A DNA stretch of 64,000 nt from Candidatus Latescibacterota bacterium (GCA_011772205.1 WVZY01000010.1:62001-126000); one strand, 5' to 3'. Shown: positions 36,467-44,999, counted from the first letter of the stretch. A program made the numbers and translations. Notes: generated by a model not told the origin, from the letters alone.

Positions 36467-36672
36467 CCACCTGCAGGCTCACCATTGACCTCGAAAAATG
36501 CCTCAGTTGCGCTGCGTGTCCTCCCGTTTGTCACACCGGCGCTTTGAACCTCTCCAGCTTATTGCTTGAGATAAACAAAGAGTTATGCGATAATTGCTCG
36601 ATTTGTATCAAGGTTTGCCCAACGGGCGCCCTGTTATTCAGCGAGACCACAAATTTCAAGCCCCAAGGTTAA
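36439..36672 (+). CDS. 2[4Fe-4S] ferredoxin
   Basis: A 77-residue ferredoxin with two cluster motifs: CLSCAACPPVCHTGAL near residues 22-37 and CDNCSICIKVCPTGAL near 49-64. Each has the CxxCxxCxxxC spacing. The gene starts inside the flavoprotein gene and is therefore translated with it. The overlap and the known need of geranylgeranyl reductases for a low-potential donor make it the probable electron partner. The first motif has His-Thr after the fourth Cys in place of Pro. Confidence 0.92.
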   Translation: MESKKSSLVTTCRLTIDLEKCLSCAACPPVCHTGALNLSSLLLEINKELCDNCSICIKVCPTGALLFSETTNFKPQG

Positions 36673-36741
36673 GACACGTAACAGATTGATATTGCAAATC
36701 TTTGACAATCCGCGAGGGCATATATACCCCATGGAGGGCTC

Positions 36742-38253
36742 ATGATTACCAAGATCTCATTTACCGGCCCCGACGTATCTGGTCGTGAAGAAGCGGTGAT
36801 CGTTCCGCTGTTCAAAGGAACCAGGGCTTTGAAAGGAGCCGTTAGAAAGCTCGATGCCATCTGCAACTCGGCCATTACCGGTTATCTGGATCGCGGCAAT
36901 TTCGATGGCAGCGGTGGAAAAACCCTCTTGGTAGCGCTGTCTGCGCCCGGAGCTCCCCGGCATATCTTGCTCCTCGGTCTTGGAGAAAGGGAAAAGCTCG
37001 ACCCCGAGAAGACCGCGCATTACGCCGGAACTGCTTCCCTTGCTCTGAAAAACAACAAGATCAAAACAGCCCACCTCATTTTGGATGGAACCCCGGGGGG
37101 CGCCGCAAAGGAGGATTTCGTCTTTTCGTTTTTGAAAGGCTTCCTTCTCGCCCAGTACACATTCAGCTTGAAAGAAGAACCTGAAGAGGAAACAGCCAGC
37201 GTGGAGACGCTGCACTTGATGTGCGGCAAGGAGCGGTCGCGTCTCTCCCGTGTTGCCGCCCGCGCACGGATCGTAACGGACCGGACGGCGAAGGTGAGGG
37301 ATATGGTCAATGCTCCGCCGAACGCGCTCACTCCGGCTAAAATGGCCCTCGAAGCAAAAGCAATATCCAAGGAGACAGGCATCGAGTGCCGAGTGATGAA
37401 CCTCAAGGAGCTCCAAAGGCGAAAAATGGGGGCGATCACCAGCGTCGCTAAGGGAAGCAAGGAAGAGCCGAACCTAATTGTTATGCAATACAACCGCGAC
37501 CGCGAGCGGCTTCCTCTTGTCTGCCTCGTAGGTAAAGGAGTTACGTTCGATTCCGGTGGCATCTCCCTCAAGTCGTGGGAAAAAATGAGCGAGATGAAAG
37601 GAGACATGGCAGGGGGCGCATTGGTGATCAACGTATTAGCCGCTGCCGCCGAATTGAAGCTTCCTCTGCGCCTCACTGGAATCGTGCCCTGTGCCGAAAA
37701 TCTACCCGGCGGATCGGCTTATAAACCCGGGGATATCGTCAGGACATTCGCCGGAAAGACAGTGGAAGTGATCTCCACGGACGCCGAGGGGAGACTGGTT
37801 TTGAGTGACGCTCTCGCCTATGCGAAGGAGTTCAATCCTCACGTCATCGTAGATTTCGCAACCCTCACTGGAGCCTGCGTGATCGCTTTGGGGACACGGA
37901 TCGCCGGGGTGATAGGTACCAGCCAGGAGCATGTCGACGCTTTCCTCCAGGCAGGTAAAGCAACCGGCGAGCCGGTATGGCAGCTTCCTCTCAACGGCAA
38001 CTTCCGCGAGATGGTCAAAGGCGACATCACGGACTTCAAAAACTTTTCGGGACGGGAAGCCTCGACGATCACCGCGGCAGCGCTTCTCTCCGAATTCGTG
38101 GGAGACATTCCGTGGGTGCACCTCGACATCGCCGGTCCATTCTGGAATGAGGGGGGCAAGGTATCATATCAAACCAAGGGTGCAACGGGATATGGTGTCG
38201 ATCTTACGATCCATTATCTGGAGAAGATGGCCTCCCGCCGGCGAGGCCGTTAG
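36742..38253 (+). CDS. pepA: Leucyl aminopeptidase (M17)
   Basis: A 503-residue M17 aminopeptidase with the two-metal site GKGVTFDSGGISLKSWEKMSEMKGDMAGGA and the signature STDAEGRLVLSDALAYA (usual form NTDAEGRL). The N-terminal domain is the macro-like unit that in E. coli also binds DNA. Full length and complete catalytic residues suggest an active cytosolic enzyme. GGAGGG precedes the ATG. The last 50 bases overlap the end of the convergent GT2 gene. Confidence 0.95.
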   Translation: MITKISFTGPDVSGREEAVIVPLFKGTRALKGAVRKLDAICNSAITGYLDRGNFDGSGGKTLLVALSAPGAPRHILLLGLGEREKLDPEKTAHYAGTASLALKNNKIKTAHLILDGTPGGAAKEDFVFSFLKGFLLAQYTFSLKEEPEEETASVETLHLMCGKERSRLSRVAARARIVTDRTAKVRDMVNAPPNALTPAKMALEAKAISKETGIECRVMNLKELQRRKMGAITSVAKGSKEEPNLIVMQYNRDRERLPLVCLVGKGVTFDSGGISLKSWEKMSEMKGDMAGGALVINVLAAAAELKLPLRLTGIVPCAENLPGGSAYKPGDIVRTFAGKTVEVISTDAEGRLVLSDALAYAKEFNPHVIVDFATLTGACVIALGTRIAGVIGTSQEHVDAFLQAGKATGEPVWQLPLNGNFREMVKGDITDFKNFSGREASTITAAALLSEFVGDIPWVHLDIAGPFWNEGGKVSYQTKGATGYGVDLTIHYLEKMASRRRGR

Positions 38254-39382
38254 CCCCGGTTTTCCTCCAGATTTCCCGCTCTTTTCGTCGTAAGAAAACC
38301 CAAAGACCAGCAACGGCCGCTGCGTTGAGCACGCCGAACGTCCAAGCGATACGCAACGGGGAACCGATACGCGTGCGTTTCAGAGGTGTGAGCCCGAGTA
38401 GCATCGCCGCGTAGAAGAGGCTCTGGAGAACGAGAGTCGTCCCGAAAAACAGGCCGCTGAGGAACAAATTGCTCAGGAGAGCAGTGACACAAAAGTACGG
38501 CGCGACAAGACGCAGCACTTTGTGCGAAACGAGTTGAAAAAAGATACGGTTTTTCTTTGGATTCAACAAGGCCGGCTCGATCGCGAAAGCCTGGAAGTTT
38601 CCCGACAGGGTACGAACCTTTCTCGCAAACTCCTGAGAGGCCTTCTTGGACACCCTGTCATACGCCCTGGCTGAACGTACGAAGATGACCCTGAATCCGT
38701 TTAGAACAATACGCATAGGAATAAGGAAATCATCGAGAAGCGTGTATGGAGGTATCGGAGCGATGAGTTCCTTTCTCGCTGCATAGATCGATCCAGTGGC
38801 ACCCACGACCGAGTCAACGGCGCTCTCCTTTCTCCTGATGAGCTTCTCATACTCCCAGTAAAGCCCCACGCCTTCGCTCACGTCCCCGCTTTCTTCTTTT
38901 ACTAAAAGCAGCTCGCCACTCACAGCACCTACGCTCGAGTCGTGGAACATCGACGTCAATTCGGCGAGTACGTTTTCCTCGAAGCGCTGCCTTGCGTCAG
39001 CGAATACGACGATGCCATTGGAAGCATTCTCAATACCGAGATTGATTGCGGCCGCCTTCCCCATCCGTCTCCCAGTCTCCACGATTCTCACTCGATCGCC
39101 TCCCACCTCCCTTGCAATATCTACCGTGCGATCGGCAGAGCCATCAGACGCAATGATGACTTCGATGAGCTCCGGTGGATAGTCCTGCTGGAACAGATTC
39201 TCCAACCGGCGTTCGATATGGTCTTCTTCGTCGCGCACGGCGAGCACGATCGACACCGGAACAGGTTGATATCGTTTTTCTACCCGCTTGCCGAAGAACG
39301 TCCCCAAAAGGGTGATGAGCATGGGGTAGAGCAGGTAGGTGTAGAGTATTACAAAGACGCTGATGAAAAACAGAATCGCCAC
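38204..39382 (-). CDS. Membrane glycosyltransferase family 2
   Basis: A 392-residue processive-type GT2: N-terminal helix, catalytic domain with VSIVLAVRDEEDHIERRLENLFQQDYP, IIASDGSADRT, FADAR (the DxD-like position), LLDDFLIPMRI, and RKVRTLSGN in the place of the QxxRW motif, then two to three C-terminal helices. Such proteins polymerise or transfer sugars at the membrane. The next gene upstream on the same strand is a polysaccharide deacetylase, three bases away, so the two act together as in poly-N-acetylglucosamine-type systems. The C-terminus overlaps pepA by 50 bases. Confidence 0.88.
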   Translation of the reverse strand: MAILFFISVFVILYTYLLYPMLITLLGTFFGKRVEKRYQPVPVSIVLAVRDEEDHIERRLENLFQQDYPPELIEVIIASDGSADRTVDIAREVGGDRVRIVETGRRMGKAAAINLGIENASNGIVVFADARQRFEENVLAELTSMFHDSSVGAVSGELLLVKEESGDVSEGVGLYWEYEKLIRRKESAVDSVVGATGSIYAARKELIAPIPPYTLLDDFLIPMRIVLNGFRVIFVRSARAYDRVSKKASQEFARKVRTLSGNFQAFAIEPALLNPKKNRIFFQLVSHKVLRLVAPYFCVTALLSNLFLSGLFFGTTLVLQSLFYAAMLLGLTPLKRTRIGSPLRIAWTFGVLNAAAVAGLWVFLRRKEREIWRKTGANGLAGGRPSSPDNGS

Positions 39383-39385
39383 GTT

Positions 39386-40207
39386 TTATCTCTCTCTACC
39401 GATTCCGCGCGCTCTTGCGTAAAGCTTTTCGCCCAATAATTTCCTTATCATTTTAACAGAAGCAGCGCGGCCATATCCTGGAAGCAGCTTCACAACGGAA
39501 CGCGACAGAATTGTATGAAAAAGGTTCCTCCCGGTCCCACCACGAATGGGAATGCGTTTGAGAACATAAGGAGGGATCAGAATCGGATTATAACCAAAGT
39601 CCGATGTGCAAACAGCTTCGTATCCCAGCCGCTCGAGGAGCCGAATCGTCCGGTGCTTGTACCGGCCCCCGGGAGGGGCAAAGTACTTGATTTCGCCCCT
39701 CGAAACCTCGGCAAGCATCTGCTTGGATTGTCCGCACTCTATCATTTCTTCCTCCGCATTGAGAAGCGGGAGAAACCGGTGAGTCATCCCGTGGGAGCCG
39801 ATTTCCATGCCCTCCAACGCGAGCTCTTCTATCATTTCGTTCCCCAAGCCGCCTTCCGCACCGATCCGGGATGTGCACACAAAGAACGTTGCCGTGAAAT
39901 TCCTTTCTTTCAAGATGGGGAGGGCATGCATAAAATCGCTCCGATTCCCATCATCGAACGTGAGAATCACGCCATCTGGAGGAACGCTCCCTCCCTCTCC
40001 AACCGCAGCCAATCCATCCCCAACGGACATTCCCCGAAGACCCATCGATACAATGCAATCCAGCTGCCAGATGAACTCTTCCAAGGGGATGGCGAATCGC
40101 ATCTCTTCGGCGTCTCGCCCGGGTACCGGACAAATATCCGAAACGATGCGGTGGTACATCAAGATAGGAAACCTTCTTGCGCTTTTCAATTCTACGGCAT
40201 CTGGCAT
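39386..40207 (-). CDS. Polysaccharide deacetylase (NodB fold)
   Basis: About 273 residues with the NodB metal site: ILTFDDGNRSD (catalytic base and metal Asp) and GSHGMTHRFLP (two metal His), then YFAPPGGRYKHRT. It should remove N-acetyl groups from a glycan. The start ATG 40207 has GGAG seven bases upstream. An in-frame ATG at 40228 would be almost leaderless relative to the promoter at 40237-40266, so 40207 is chosen. There is no signal peptide, so it may act in the cytoplasm on lipid-linked sugar. Confidence 0.9.
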   Translation of the reverse strand: MPDAVELKSARRFPILMYHRIVSDICPVPGRDAEEMRFAIPLEEFIWQLDCIVSMGLRGMSVGDGLAAVGEGGSVPPDGVILTFDDGNRSDFMHALPILKERNFTATFFVCTSRIGAEGGLGNEMIEELALEGMEIGSHGMTHRFLPLLNAEEEMIECGQSKQMLAEVSRGEIKYFAPPGGRYKHRTIRLLERLGYEAVCTSDFGYNPILIPPYVLKRIPIRGGTGRNLFHTILSRSVVKLLPGYGRAASVKMIRKLLGEKLYARARGIGRER

Positions 40208-40236
40208 TCCGGCACTCCGTCGGGACATACTAAGAC

Positions 40237-40266
40237 ATTATATAACAAACAAATACAGGCCTTCAA
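40237..40266 (-). promoter_or_regulatory. Promoter of the deacetylase-GT2 unit
   Basis: On the minus strand TTGAAG (40266-40261) and TATAAT (40242-40237) are 18 bases apart. Transcription would start near 40230, giving a leader of about 23 bases to the ATG at 40207. This separates the deacetylase/GT2 pair from the methyltransferase upstream. Confidence 0.65.
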
Positions 40267-40322
40267 ACAACTTCAGGCTGCTGATAGAAATTTACCATTC
40301 TTTGATGAAGATCCGCTCGCAG

Positions 40323-41060
40323 CTATTTCGCAATTTTACGCAGAAATGCGGCATTGGCAATCCGCCATCGGTACTTCCGCAGCCGACGAAGGAACCGGCG
40401 CAGAAGGGAGACGGCGGAGCCGTGGGTCGAGTATTCCCGGCGCGCCGCGAGCACGAAGTGCACGTAGTCGTTGGTTCCAAATACGTTCTGGTAGGCGAAG
40501 TAAATCGGCTTCAAGGACGTCACACCAAGGATGTCCGTCGCCTCGACCTTTTCCTCGTGCAGCTGCATCGCTTCGGGCTTCTCGGTTTCCAGATGCTCCT
40601 GCATTTCAGGGCTGGGAAAGGTGAGGATGACGCGGCCGTCTGGAGACAAAACCTTTTCGATGGCGGCGAACAGGCCGGCGTAGTTGGCCTTGCGTATGTG
40701 TTCGATGACGTCGGGCAACACGACAACGTCGAAGGTGCCGTATTTCCGCAACTCGTCGGCCTCTTCGACGATGTCGAGGCACCGCACCTCACAGCGGTCC
40801 GAGCCCGCGTACCGGCTCGCCACACGGACGTTTTCTTCGCTGACATCGACGGCCAGAACGAACGACGCTTTTCTCTGGAGGAATCGCGCCAAAATGCCGA
40901 CACCGCAGCCGACGTCCAGGACACGCGCGCCCCTGGGTACGTAACGTCCGTACAGCAACTTGATCGCCTCGTGCCTGAGGTTCAAGTAGCGGAAATCACG
41001 CAAGAGGACTCGACGGGAAAAGCTGTCATAGTATTCCTTGGTAGCGGTGTCCTTACTCAT
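40323..41060 (-). CDS. SAM-dependent methyltransferase
   Basis: A class I methyltransferase of about 245 residues with SAM motif I RVLDVGCGVGILARFL, acidic loop AVDVSEEN and motif DVVVLPDVIEHI. The C-terminus is basic (LRRFLRRLRKYRWR) and may touch the membrane. The start at 41060 overlaps the sulfotransferase stop by eight bases, so the two are coupled; the frame extends to 41099. The substrate is unknown. Methylation, sulfation and deacetylation genes in a row suggest tailoring of a surface glycan or lipid. Confidence 0.87.
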   Translation of the reverse strand: MSKDTATKEYYDSFSRRVLLRDFRYLNLRHEAIKLLYGRYVPRGARVLDVGCGVGILARFLQRKASFVLAVDVSEENVRVASRYAGSDRCEVRCLDIVEEADELRKYGTFDVVVLPDVIEHIRKANYAGLFAAIEKVLSPDGRVILTFPSPEMQEHLETEKPEAMQLHEEKVEATDILGVTSLKPIYFAYQNVFGTNDYVHFVLAARREYSTHGSAVSLLRRFLRRLRKYRWRIANAAFLRKIAK

Positions 41061-42075
41061 CGCTTCTCCGGTAGCCAAGGTGCTCCATGGACTCGCCACA
41101 CACGCTCTCTATCCGCTTCAGGTTGCGATCTCCGAAAAAGTCCAGCCACTTGACGCTACGGTCGCCCGGCGGCTGAAATGGGTGATCTACGTATTGGGCG
41201 ATATCGTTCTTTTGGGGCAGCTTTAAATCGCTCGCAAGGCGCGTGATCTCGCCGACCTTGTCCTGGAGGAAATCCTCGAACCGGACGGGGCGCACGTCGT
41301 TCTCGTTTTCGATCAGGATCCGCGCGGCCGCGTCCCAGCGGTATGCGAGCGTCTCGATGAAGTGATCGCTCCTTCTGCCCACAGGCTCACCCTGGAACAC
41401 TCGCTGCCACCCAACGGTCATTTCGCGCACCTGTTCGTCGGTGAGGTCATCCTGGGCACCCGTGGCGTGAACGCGGTTGAGAATACTGCGGATATTATCA
41501 CGCGGGTCTCGGTACACGAACACAAAGGTCGCGTCACGATAGGTCTCGGCGATCGTGTTGAAAATAAACGTCAGATTGGGTTCCTTGATCATCGGTCTCG
41601 AGAAATCGAGCTTGTTCTTCCTCGTGAACTCCAGAAACGTCATTTCGCCGCGGCGGACGCGTTCGATATCCGGGTGTTCGATTTCTCTTCTGATGTCCAT
41701 CGTCAGCGAAAGGCCGCTGAGTTTCGCCAGCAAGCCCGCAATCGGGGAGGTGCCTGATTTCTGGTTGCCCAGGACGAATATGGGATGAGGGTGTATAGTG
41801 GCGCGAACACCTAGAATGCCCGTCTTGATGGCCTCCAGGAGGGACCGGGTTGACCGGATAACCGACTTCCGCAGCCTGCTCACAAAAAGCCTCGCTCCGC
41901 GCTGGAACTCCTTCGCCCCAAACAGGTCGCGTGTACGGTGAGCGAGAAGTGCAACGTCCGCGCCCTGCCTTCCCTTGCACGTGTGTAGCTCATGCAAAAC
42001 CAGAAACTTCAGACTTTCCGAAAGCCCGATGGGGTTTTGCAGCGCCCACCGCCAAGTGGAGCTCGCGTTTTGCAA
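41053..42075 (-). CDS. Sulfotransferase family protein
   Basis: About 340 residues. PAPS-binding motifs are visible: 5'-phosphosulfate loop IFVLGNQKSGTSPIAGLLA and 3'-phosphate site FVFVYRDPRDNIRSIL. It should move sulfate from PAPS to a hydroxyl of a carbohydrate or other acceptor. The first 85 residues before the P-loop are longer than usual and basic, and the frame opens with a TTG at 42075, so the true start may lie further in. It is first in the group with the methyltransferase. Confidence 0.85.
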   Translation of the reverse strand: MQNASSTWRWALQNPIGLSESLKFLVLHELHTCKGRQGADVALLAHRTRDLFGAKEFQRGARLFVSRLRKSVIRSTRSLLEAIKTGILGVRATIHPHPIFVLGNQKSGTSPIAGLLAKLSGLSLTMDIRREIEHPDIERVRRGEMTFLEFTRKNKLDFSRPMIKEPNLTFIFNTIAETYRDATFVFVYRDPRDNIRSILNRVHATGAQDDLTDEQVREMTVGWQRVFQGEPVGRRSDHFIETLAYRWDAAARILIENENDVRPVRFEDFLQDKVGEITRLASDLKLPQKNDIAQYVDHPFQPPGDRSVKWLDFFGDRNLKRIESVCGESMEHLGYRRSDE

Positions 42076-42781
42076 CTAGGATAACTAGGTTATGGGCAAA
42101 ATGTCCAGCCAGGATACTGCCCCCGCTGCCGATCGACCGAGAATTTAAAAAACACGCTTTGACACGATGGCCCACGTCGCTCACAGCGTATAGCCGGATC
42201 TCCCGATCAAAGCATTCACTGAGACGAAATCCACATGAATGCAGTGACCTCATCACTTCTGGCACTGTGAAGCAATTGTGAAGTTAATCGCCAAACCGCG
42301 CCAAAGCGCAGCAAGCCTTTACGCTGTCTAGGGGGCAAGGCGCGCCAGTTCTGGTGCCACTGGGAAACCTGCGAAATCCCCCACTTTCGTATTTTACGCC
42401 GACTTCAGATTTTTCGCTAGCAATTGCAGCCGTTTCAGGAGATACTCAATGTATGCCTCATAATGGCCGCCGTTTGAGAGCTGTAGGATCTCAGGGTGAC
42501 GTATACTGCTGGAATTCCCACGAGATCAAATGCGCGATAAAGGGCGATTGAGCTGCGACGGGTCATCGTCCGCTCCGATCGCTCCCTACTGCATTGCCGA
42601 AGGCCGGCGTTGCATGCACCATATAGAGCGGCTGCACACTGTCCAGACCAACCGGGCTTGTGCTGAAAAGCGCCGATTCACTTGCCGGAGAGATCCTATC
42701 GGCGCAAACCACAGAATCGGCTGTTTTCCATGAGCGGATTGGGACACAGTACTGAGCGGCTCATTACAGGGAGAATACCAG
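42076..42781 (+). other. Gene-poor stretch with a dispersed-repeat copy
   Basis: These 706 bases hold no frame with a ribosome site and family resemblance. Short frames on both strands have no conserved features. Repeat copy B lies at 42541-42622. A ribosome site, CAGGGAG, ends the stretch before the ATG at 42782. No clear promoter is visible. It may be the remains of older sequence. Confidence 0.4.
42541..42622 (+). repeat. Dispersed repeat, copy B
   Basis: This 82-base copy matches copy A (1928-2011, opposite strand) along a 45-base block (34 of 45 identical) and, in its first 21 bases, matches 43647-43667 at 18 positions. Within it TGCATTGCCG and CGGCGTTGCA can pair with one mismatch and one G-U around AAGGC, so an RNA hairpin is possible. 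Confidence 0.45.
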
Positions 42782-43540
42782 ATGCGAAAATGGATACCAA
42801 TCGTTCTCGGATTTTTCTTTATATTTGCCAGCGCAGCATTTGGAGGAGAATTTCCACTAACTGCCACTTATCATTTCTTTGACAGCAGCCAGCCCATAGG
42901 CTTTTGCAAAATCTCTGCAAAAGAAAAGGATGGCAAGATTCTAATCAATTCCCGTACGCTCGTTGAGGGCGAAGATTACCGGATAGACATGAATGCGGAA
43001 ACGGAGGCGGATCCGGTGACCTTCAGGACGCATCGGTTTACGTACGATGGTACGGTAGATCGGCGACCCGTATCTGGGAAATTCCACCTGCAAGAAGATT
43101 CAATCTACGGATATTCCGAAACTGATGGTAATGGATTTTCTTATGAGAAAAAGCTCGATAGTTCCGGAGTATTCCCTTTGCAGGAATTTCTCATGGAACA
43201 CCAGATACTCCTTGCAAGGGCATATCTTTCCGGAGAGAAATACTTAATGAAATGCAACGTATTCTTCCCCTCTCACACGACGGCTACGCCGGCCTCCATC
43301 ACCATCGAGAGTGAAAGGGAAATCCCGGTTGGGGATAAAGCGGTGGTCTGCAAGAAATTGGTTATCAACGTGCAATCTTCCTCCGCCATCGCTTCTTTCG
43401 TCGATCCCAAGGTCAATCTGCCGATCTATATCCTCTTCCCCGCTACCCAAATAGAGGCTTTCCTCGAATCCCATTACGGTGAGCACCCCACGCCGTTCTA
43501 CCGGAAACTGGAGCCCAGCGCCGAGCCACCCAAAGAGTAG
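42782..43540 (+). CDS. Hypothetical exported protein (DUF3108/DUF6134-like)
   Basis: A 252-residue protein with signal peptide MRKWIPIVLGFFFIFASAAFGG and a beta-rich body: YHFFDSSQPIGFCKISAKEKDGKILINSRTL, HRFTYDGTVDRRPVSGKFHL, and a second half with ARAYLSGEKYLMKCNVFFPS and LPIYILFPATQIEAFLESHYG. The run of antiparallel strands resembles periplasmic families such as DUF3108, but I cannot confirm membership. It is flanked on both sides by long gaps and appears monocistronic. Function unknown. Confidence 0.6.
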   Translation: MRKWIPIVLGFFFIFASAAFGGEFPLTATYHFFDSSQPIGFCKISAKEKDGKILINSRTLVEGEDYRIDMNAETEADPVTFRTHRFTYDGTVDRRPVSGKFHLQEDSIYGYSETDGNGFSYEKKLDSSGVFPLQEFLMEHQILLARAYLSGEKYLMKCNVFFPSHTTATPASITIESEREIPVGDKAVVCKKLVINVQSSSAIASFVDPKVNLPIYILFPATQIEAFLESHYGEHPTPFYRKLEPSAEPPKE

Positions 43541-43839
43541 CGCCCCACGCCGTTTCGTGCCCGATCGGGAAGTCCCTCGCGAACCACGATGAGAAGACCT
43601 ATGGCCAGTCCGCGACCGCCCTCCGGCTCCCGATCCCCGCCCGCACAGGTCGATTGCGTTGCGACGGAGCGTTATAGGCTCCAACCTCTGGTCGTCGGGC
43701 CGCAGGAGGTTGACCCGGCATAACAAAGGCGTGCTCGACCTCGGGCCTGCCAAGTCACCAGTTGGTTTTTAATTTATTATATGACAACAAGTTATATGGT
43801 TTTGAAAGAGGGCACGCGGCAATCGAGGCGCTTTTTTGA
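43541..43839 (+). other. Intergenic stretch, GC-rich then AT-rich
   Basis: Bases 43541-43760 are GC-rich with no recognisable product. Bases 43765-43840 turn AT-rich and lead into the promoter at 43840. A 21-base match to the dispersed repeat lies at 43647-43667. A minus-strand frame over the region is a shadow of the preceding gene. Confidence 0.35.
43647..43667 (+). repeat. Dispersed repeat, fragment C
   Basis: Eighteen of 21 bases match the first part of copy B (42541-42561), including the run TGCGACGG. The similarity fades after it. Being so short, it could be chance, but it lies in the same gene-poor region. Confidence 0.3.
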
Positions 43840-43868
43840 TTGACATTTATTTCATGCGGGTCTATAAT
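43840..43868 (+). promoter_or_regulatory. Perfect consensus sigma-70 promoter
   Basis: TTGACA at 43840-43845, a 17-base spacer, and TATAAT at 43863-43868: every consensus base is present. It should be strong. Transcription would begin near 43875 and run through a two-hairpin leader into the 3D-domain gene. Confidence 0.9.
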
Positions 43869-43892
43869 GGTTCTCTAAATCAGAATAGGAAT

Positions 43893-43950
43893 GGGTCAGA
43901 CATCAAAACGCGTATCTGGCCCTTTGAGCCAACATCGAGTTGGTTTTTTT
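43893..43950 (+). terminator. Two-hairpin leader ending in a factor-independent terminator
   Basis: GGGTCAGA (43893-43900) pairs with TCTGGCCC (43915-43922) over eight pairs, one of them G-U. Then CCAAC (43929-43933) pairs with GTTGG (43939-43943), extended by two weaker pairs, followed by seven Ts (43944-43950). The U-tract ends only 14 bases before the ATG at 43965. The layout fits either an attenuator that controls the 3D-domain gene or a small RNA of about 75 bases with readthrough. I recognise no known riboswitch class. Confidence 0.65.
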
Positions 43951-43964
43951 ATTAGGAAAGAATT

Positions 43965-44723
43965 ATGACTTCGGAAAACCGTAATTTACAGCGTATTGTT
44001 TTGGCAATGAATGTGGCCATGCTATGGCTGTATGGCCAGCGGATCTCCGTCACCCTCGCCATGCGCTCCCTGCCGGAGTGGGCCGACCGTTGGATTCGTC
44101 GTCTTGCGCGAAACGCAACACCTGTGAGGATGGTGATGGTAGGCGCCCTCTTGGTGGTTGTGATCGTTCCGAGTGCCCTCTATTACCGGGAGCACGCTAG
44201 ACTGGTCGATAGCGAGCTCGCTTATCAATCGTTTTTCATGAACACGACGAGCGAGAATCACATGCTGGTCGAGACGGTTCGGTCTCTCCTCAAGGATCGC
44301 GCCCTGTTGAAGGGGCTCCTCTTGGAAGCAGGGTATCCTGTATACACCGACGAGGGGAATCTAATGCTCAAGGTGCTGGCGACAGGATACTCCAGCTCGG
44401 TGATTGAAACAGACGACACCCCCTATATTACGGCCGCCAATACGCGTACCCGGATGGGCGTAGTGGCTCTCTCTCGGGATCTCCTCAAACGTTACACGCC
44501 GAATGCTCCCTTCTCATTTGGTGACAGAATCTTCATCCTCGGGTTGGGTGAGTTTACCGTCGAAGATTCGATGCATCACAGGTGGAAGCAAAGGATGGAC
44601 ATCTGGTTTCCATCCAGGAGAGAGGCTTTTCGCTTCGGAAAGAAGAATCTCTATATCACTAAACTGACGGATACCGAGGAGACACTAGGAGAGCCTTCTT
44701 TCGCTAACGGGGCGCTTCAATAA
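43965..44723 (+). CDS. Membrane-anchored 3D-domain protein
   Basis: A 252-residue protein with one helix (about residues 50-70) and a periplasmic part. Residues about 140-240 are a 3D (three-Asp) domain: LATGYSS, DTPYITAANTRTRMGVVALSRDLL, FGDRIFILGLGEFTVEDSM, and MDIWFPSRREAFRFGKKNLYITKL. This fold is the catalytic core of MltA and of stationary-phase Sps/YuiC-type peptidoglycan hydrolases. The Asp residues of the fold are kept. AGGAAAG precedes the ATG. The strong promoter plus terminator-like leader point to regulated expression. The target is presumably peptidoglycan. Confidence 0.8.
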   Translation: MTSENRNLQRIVLAMNVAMLWLYGQRISVTLAMRSLPEWADRWIRRLARNATPVRMVMVGALLVVVIVPSALYYREHARLVDSELAYQSFFMNTTSENHMLVETVRSLLKDRALLKGLLLEAGYPVYTDEGNLMLKVLATGYSSSVIETDDTPYITAANTRTRMGVVALSRDLLKRYTPNAPFSFGDRIFILGLGEFTVEDSMHHRWKQRMDIWFPSRREAFRFGKKNLYITKLTDTEETLGEPSFANGALQ

Positions 44724-44999
44724 CGCTTTCTTCGCTCCCCCACATCATGTAGATTAAACAAGACCAGGTGTTGGAGCTGCTAAGCGCGTGATTGGTCTGG
44801 GTGAGGGGGATGCTCCGCTCATGTTCTTGGAGAAGCAAAAAATCGCGTCGCACTCCCACCATCATCCGCAAGCAGAGAATTGGATCATCTACGCAAGCAG
44901 TGTTGCGCGAGTCCAAGCGAAGCGTTCGAGAGCGGAGTACACCGTGTGTGATCCGGATTTCTGGACGAGTTCGAACAATCACACCCAGAGGAGCCGAAA

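Noticed and set aside
41990-42265. 91-codon minus-strand frame upstream of the sulfotransferase
   Set aside because: Overlaps the sulfotransferase N-terminus in another frame and resembles nothing.
43244-43753. 169-codon minus-strand frame
   Set aside because: Mostly the opposite strand of the exported protein gene at 42782-43540; Arg/Ser-rich shadow translation.
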